Part shown: one piece after another, positions 48,799-50,760 of the stretch | Layout: each line of letters opens with the position of its first letter | Numbering within the stretch: the first letter of the stretch is position 1 | Source of the DNA: Candidatus Kapaibacterium sp. | Lineage (GTDB): Bacteria > Bacteroidota > Ignavibacteria > Kapaibacteriales > UBA4661 | Direction of reading: 5' to 3' | Length of the DNA stretch: 50,760 nucleotides | Assembly (NCBI GenBank): GCA_025455065.1 | Contig: JALONG010000033.1 | Coordinates: forward strand, 1-50,760 | Made by a program: the position numbers and the translations under genes | Notes under the pieces: generated by a model | What the model saw: the letters and a program-made list of their open reading frames with translations, nothing else | Databases searched by the model: none | What the model was told of the DNA's origin: nothing

Positions 48799-50639
48799 TG
48801 TACGCGCTTCCGTACTTCCTGAAGCAGTGTTTTTGTCAATTCCTGCACATTTCCTGCCGCCCCTTTCACCGAAAACGTTACGCCATCTTCCTCGCCTTTC
48901 CGCAAAACCGCCGACACCGTGATTTCATCACCCTTCACGGCATACCGCCCGTTGAGCGAATACGCACCCGGGAACTCCGGCGCATCCAAATACACCAGCC
49001 ACGCCTCAAACGGGTTCACTGCCGCACGGTAGGTTACGCCGCGCAATGCTTCGTTCACGCTTTTGCCGAAATTCAGTTGGTCGAACATTTTGCGCTCGTC
49101 TTGGAAATTGCACCGCACAAACAGCGGCTTGGCATCGGCAAGCGGAATCGCCTTTGCTTCGGCATCCGTAATCAAGCCAATGTCGAAACTGCCCCCGCCA
49201 AAGGGTGAGCAAACTTGCGGCTTCTGCACACGCCCTATATCCCGCGCCAACTCCGGCACACGGTCAGCGGCAAATTCAAAAAGCTGCTTTATATCCACAA
49301 ATTGATTATCCCTGAGCGCACCGCCTTTCATGCCCATAAGCAGGCTGTACGTCAGCAAACCTTGTCCATATTTGCTGGCTTCGTAGCTGACGGCATTCGA
49401 TGCGCAGCCCGAAATCACGTGCAATCCCGCACGGTCTTTCATGCGCATCATCGCGCGAAGCTGGCTGGACGGCACATCCCGCGAGGCGAGCAGATTTTCT
49501 ACGGCTTTCCCCGATGCACACGCATCCAGCGCAAGCGTCTGTTTGCGGGCGGGAATAGCCTTCATCAAATCCGTGAGTTCGCGGCTGGAAAGGGCGACAC
49601 TCGTGCGCAAGGCGGCATCGGCAAATTTCTCGTCGTCGCCCAAGCGGGCATCTGCGGTGAGGTAATACCAATCCCCGTCCTGACCGCCCCAGTTTATGCC
49701 GTGTCCCGTCAGATAGACCAGCAAAATGTCATTCGCCGAAGCTCTTGTTTGCACATCCTTCAGTGCTGCCACGATATTTGCCTTCGTTGTGCGGGTCTTG
49801 CTTTGCGTGGAATCGGGCTTTGCGGTCAAAAGCGTGATATGCACACGGTCTGCTCCCAAAAGCCGCTCTCCGGCTATGCGCACGGCTTTGGCAATCTGCT
49901 CGGCATCACTCGCGGCAAAGGGTAAATCCAGTTCGCTGCCTTGATAATCGGACGTGCCGCCCACGACCGCGTAGAGATGTGGTGCGCTTTGCAAACGTTC
50001 TCCGGGTGCTTGAAACTCAACACGGGTTGTGCGGCTGAGTACGGCATTTTCGGCGTTGAAGGCGCGTACTTCCAGCGTGTTGGTGGTGCCGGGCAGCAGC
50101 AGGCGGTTTCCGTCAAGATTAACCGTGCAGATAAGTTCGGAAGCGGTGTTGAAAGCGCCATTGGAAGCAGACTTCGGGCGAATATCATCGCTAACTTCCT
50201 TCCCGTTCAGCCACACGGGAACGCGCCCGAAACCACCACCTTGGTTGGTGAGTTTGACGGTAAAGGTGAGTTCCGAAGCGTTGTTTGAGGGGTTAGCCGC
50301 CAAACCACGTGCCGTTGCTTTATTGGACGAAGGTTTTGGTTTTGTTTGTTGCTTACCATCAGGCGTGGCGGCTTGTTTGGTGCCGCGTTCAATATCCACA
50401 CGCGGGTAGAGCCGCACCGAATCAAAGCGCTCAATATCGCGGAGCGGCTCCTTGTTGAAGCCCATGAGTTTGGAAAGCAAGCCCGGCTCGTAATAGCGCT
50501 CTTTGAGCTGCTCCAATTCTATCGGTTCATTCCCCACCACAAAATGCAAATAGCGCAAGCCACCTTCTGAGCCGTCGAAGCGCCCGTCCGGGGTGGTTAC
50601 CGCCCAGTTGGTTGCATCAAAGTTGAACAAACTGCACAT
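48795..50639 (-). CDS. Caspase-like (C14) peptidase, 5'-truncated
   Basis: A metacaspase-type peptidase of 614 residues as read from the first ATG. The catalytic histidine is in LVYLTGHGINWGG and the cysteine in LALDACASGKA. Before them, WAVTTPDGRFDGSEGGLRYL and KERYYEPGLLSKLMGFNKEP are typical of bacterial WD40-caspase proteins, in which these follow N-terminal WD40 repeats. Here homology continues upstream of the ATG in the same frame (IIDAATGKQ, codons 50663-50640) but meets a TAA at 50673-50675 lying in a sequence that matches a mobile-element end. So the propeller part is missing and the protein is probably not made intact. Catalytic part itself undamaged. Confidence 0.8.
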   Translation of the reverse strand: MCSLFNFDATNWAVTTPDGRFDGSEGGLRYLHFVVGNEPIELEQLKERYYEPGLLSKLMGFNKEPLRDIERFDSVRLYPRVDIERGTKQAATPDGKQQTKPKPSSNKATARGLAANPSNNASELTFTVKLTNQGGGFGRVPVWLNGKEVSDDIRPKSASNGAFNTASELICTVNLDGNRLLLPGTTNTLEVRAFNAENAVLSRTTRVEFQAPGERLQSAPHLYAVVGGTSDYQGSELDLPFAASDAEQIAKAVRIAGERLLGADRVHITLLTAKPDSTQSKTRTTKANIVAALKDVQTRASANDILLVYLTGHGINWGGQDGDWYYLTADARLGDDEKFADAALRTSVALSSRELTDLMKAIPARKQTLALDACASGKAVENLLASRDVPSSQLRAMMRMKDRAGLHVISGCASNAVSYEASKYGQGLLTYSLLMGMKGGALRDNQFVDIKQLFEFAADRVPELARDIGRVQKPQVCSPFGGGSFDIGLITDAEAKAIPLADAKPLFVRCNFQDERKMFDQLNFGKSVNEALRGVTYRAAVNPFEAWLVYLDAPEFPGAYSLNGRYAVKGDEITVSAVLRKGEEDGVTFSVKGAAGNVQELTKTLLQEVRKRVQ

Positions 50640-50664
50640 CTGTTTTCCAGTAGCAGCATCAATA

Positions 50665-50692
50665 ATACCAATTTAAGTTAATAATTGTGCAT
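50665..50692. repeat. Mobile-element terminus inside the caspase gene
   Basis: 28 bases beginning ATACCAATTTAAGTTAATAA match the left terminus of the element at 18347 in 26 positions and its right terminus in 24. On the caspase strand it brings an in-frame TAA (50673-50675). The remainder of the element lies to the right. Confidence 0.7.
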
Positions 50693-50760
50693 TAACAATC
50701 TCCATAACCCAATCAGGACTAACAAGAGAGCGTATAATGTCATTGCTGATGCCCTCTACT
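50673..50760 (-). CDS. C-terminal fragment of an unknown ORF (transposase candidate)
   Basis: The minus frame is open from the window edge for 28 codons and ends at the TAA inside the element terminus. The residues IIRSLVSPDWVMEIVNAQLL do not resemble WD40 repeats or any family I recognise. A transposase running out to its own terminal repeat is a natural explanation but is not shown. Confidence 0.35.
   Translation of the reverse strand, partial: VEGISNDIIRSLVSPDWVMEIVNAQLLT

Noticed and set aside
1-50760. tRNA or rRNA genes and prophage or conjugation genes
   Set aside because: I looked for tRNA-like cloverleaf and CCA-type ends, rRNA landmarks, integrases and structural phage proteins and saw none. 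A weak tRNA could still be missed by eye.

Overview
The window reads as chromosomal DNA of a free-living Gram-negative bacterium of the Bacteroidota/Chlorobiota (FCB) lineage. The evidence is a SusC/RagA-SusD/RagB outer-membrane pair, a PorZ-like type IX secretion (T9SS) protein, a large secreted protein ending in a T9SS-type sorting domain, an ExbB-ExbD-ExbD-TonB-PstS-TPR operon of the kind found in that group, and genes mostly without Shine-Dalgarno sequences (ilvB is an exception). A deep-branching member such as Kapabacteria or Ignavibacteria is a guess. I saw no rRNA, tRNA, CRISPR array or complete insertion sequence.

Layout. 325-3831 (+): a secreted amidohydrolase, then two AT-rich accessory genes with HEPN-like R-x4-H motifs. 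The first of these sits between two diverged copies of the amidohydrolase 3' tail. 4006-12653 (+): an accessory archipelago of toxin-antitoxin-like pairs (PIN, Doc, MNT/HEPN, DUF433/DUF5615, second PIN), a GNAT pair and a potassium-channel-like protein. It surrounds ilvD and separates it from ilvB-ilvN-ilvC (12772-16325). Together these four genes encode the AHAS, reductoisomerase and dehydratase steps of valine/isoleucine synthesis. 16409-18058 (+): a PaiB-like flavin protein and a DUF1338 dioxygenase-like protein. 18459-22983 (-): SusC and SusD. 23547-30001 (+): PorZ-like protein, RsmG, acyl-CoA dehydrogenase, and a MarR regulator with an ABC-2 permease. 30012-31515 (-): hydrolase and RimM. 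31634-35341 (+): a second MarR regulator and the T9SS cargo. 35448-37998 (-): glycosyltransferase, DUF547 and SpoU methyltransferase. 38246-41746 (+): SSB, an RsmI-like methylase with a repeat tail, a predicted outer-membrane barrel and an AlkD-like protein. 41810-48464 (-): the TonB energy-transduction operon, headed by a STAS gene. 48685-50639 (-): a caspase-like peptidase that is cut at its 5' end by the terminus of a mobile-element-like sequence.

Several families of dispersed palindromes lie between genes: REPIN-like units at 8139, 11365 and 35387; a MITE-like element at 25929-26092; paired palindromes at 28470-28592; a hairpin at 45051-45102; and a short terminal-inverted-repeat element at 18347-18448 whose end sequence recurs at 50665 inside the caspase reading frame. 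The most distinctive observations are the toxin-antitoxin archipelago inside the ilv locus, a 34-codon ORF derived from an antitoxin that overlaps the genes on both sides by ATGA, the beta-helix/K+-channel-like protein, the RsmI-like methylase with a heptad repeat tail, and the mobile-element terminus that truncates the caspase gene.
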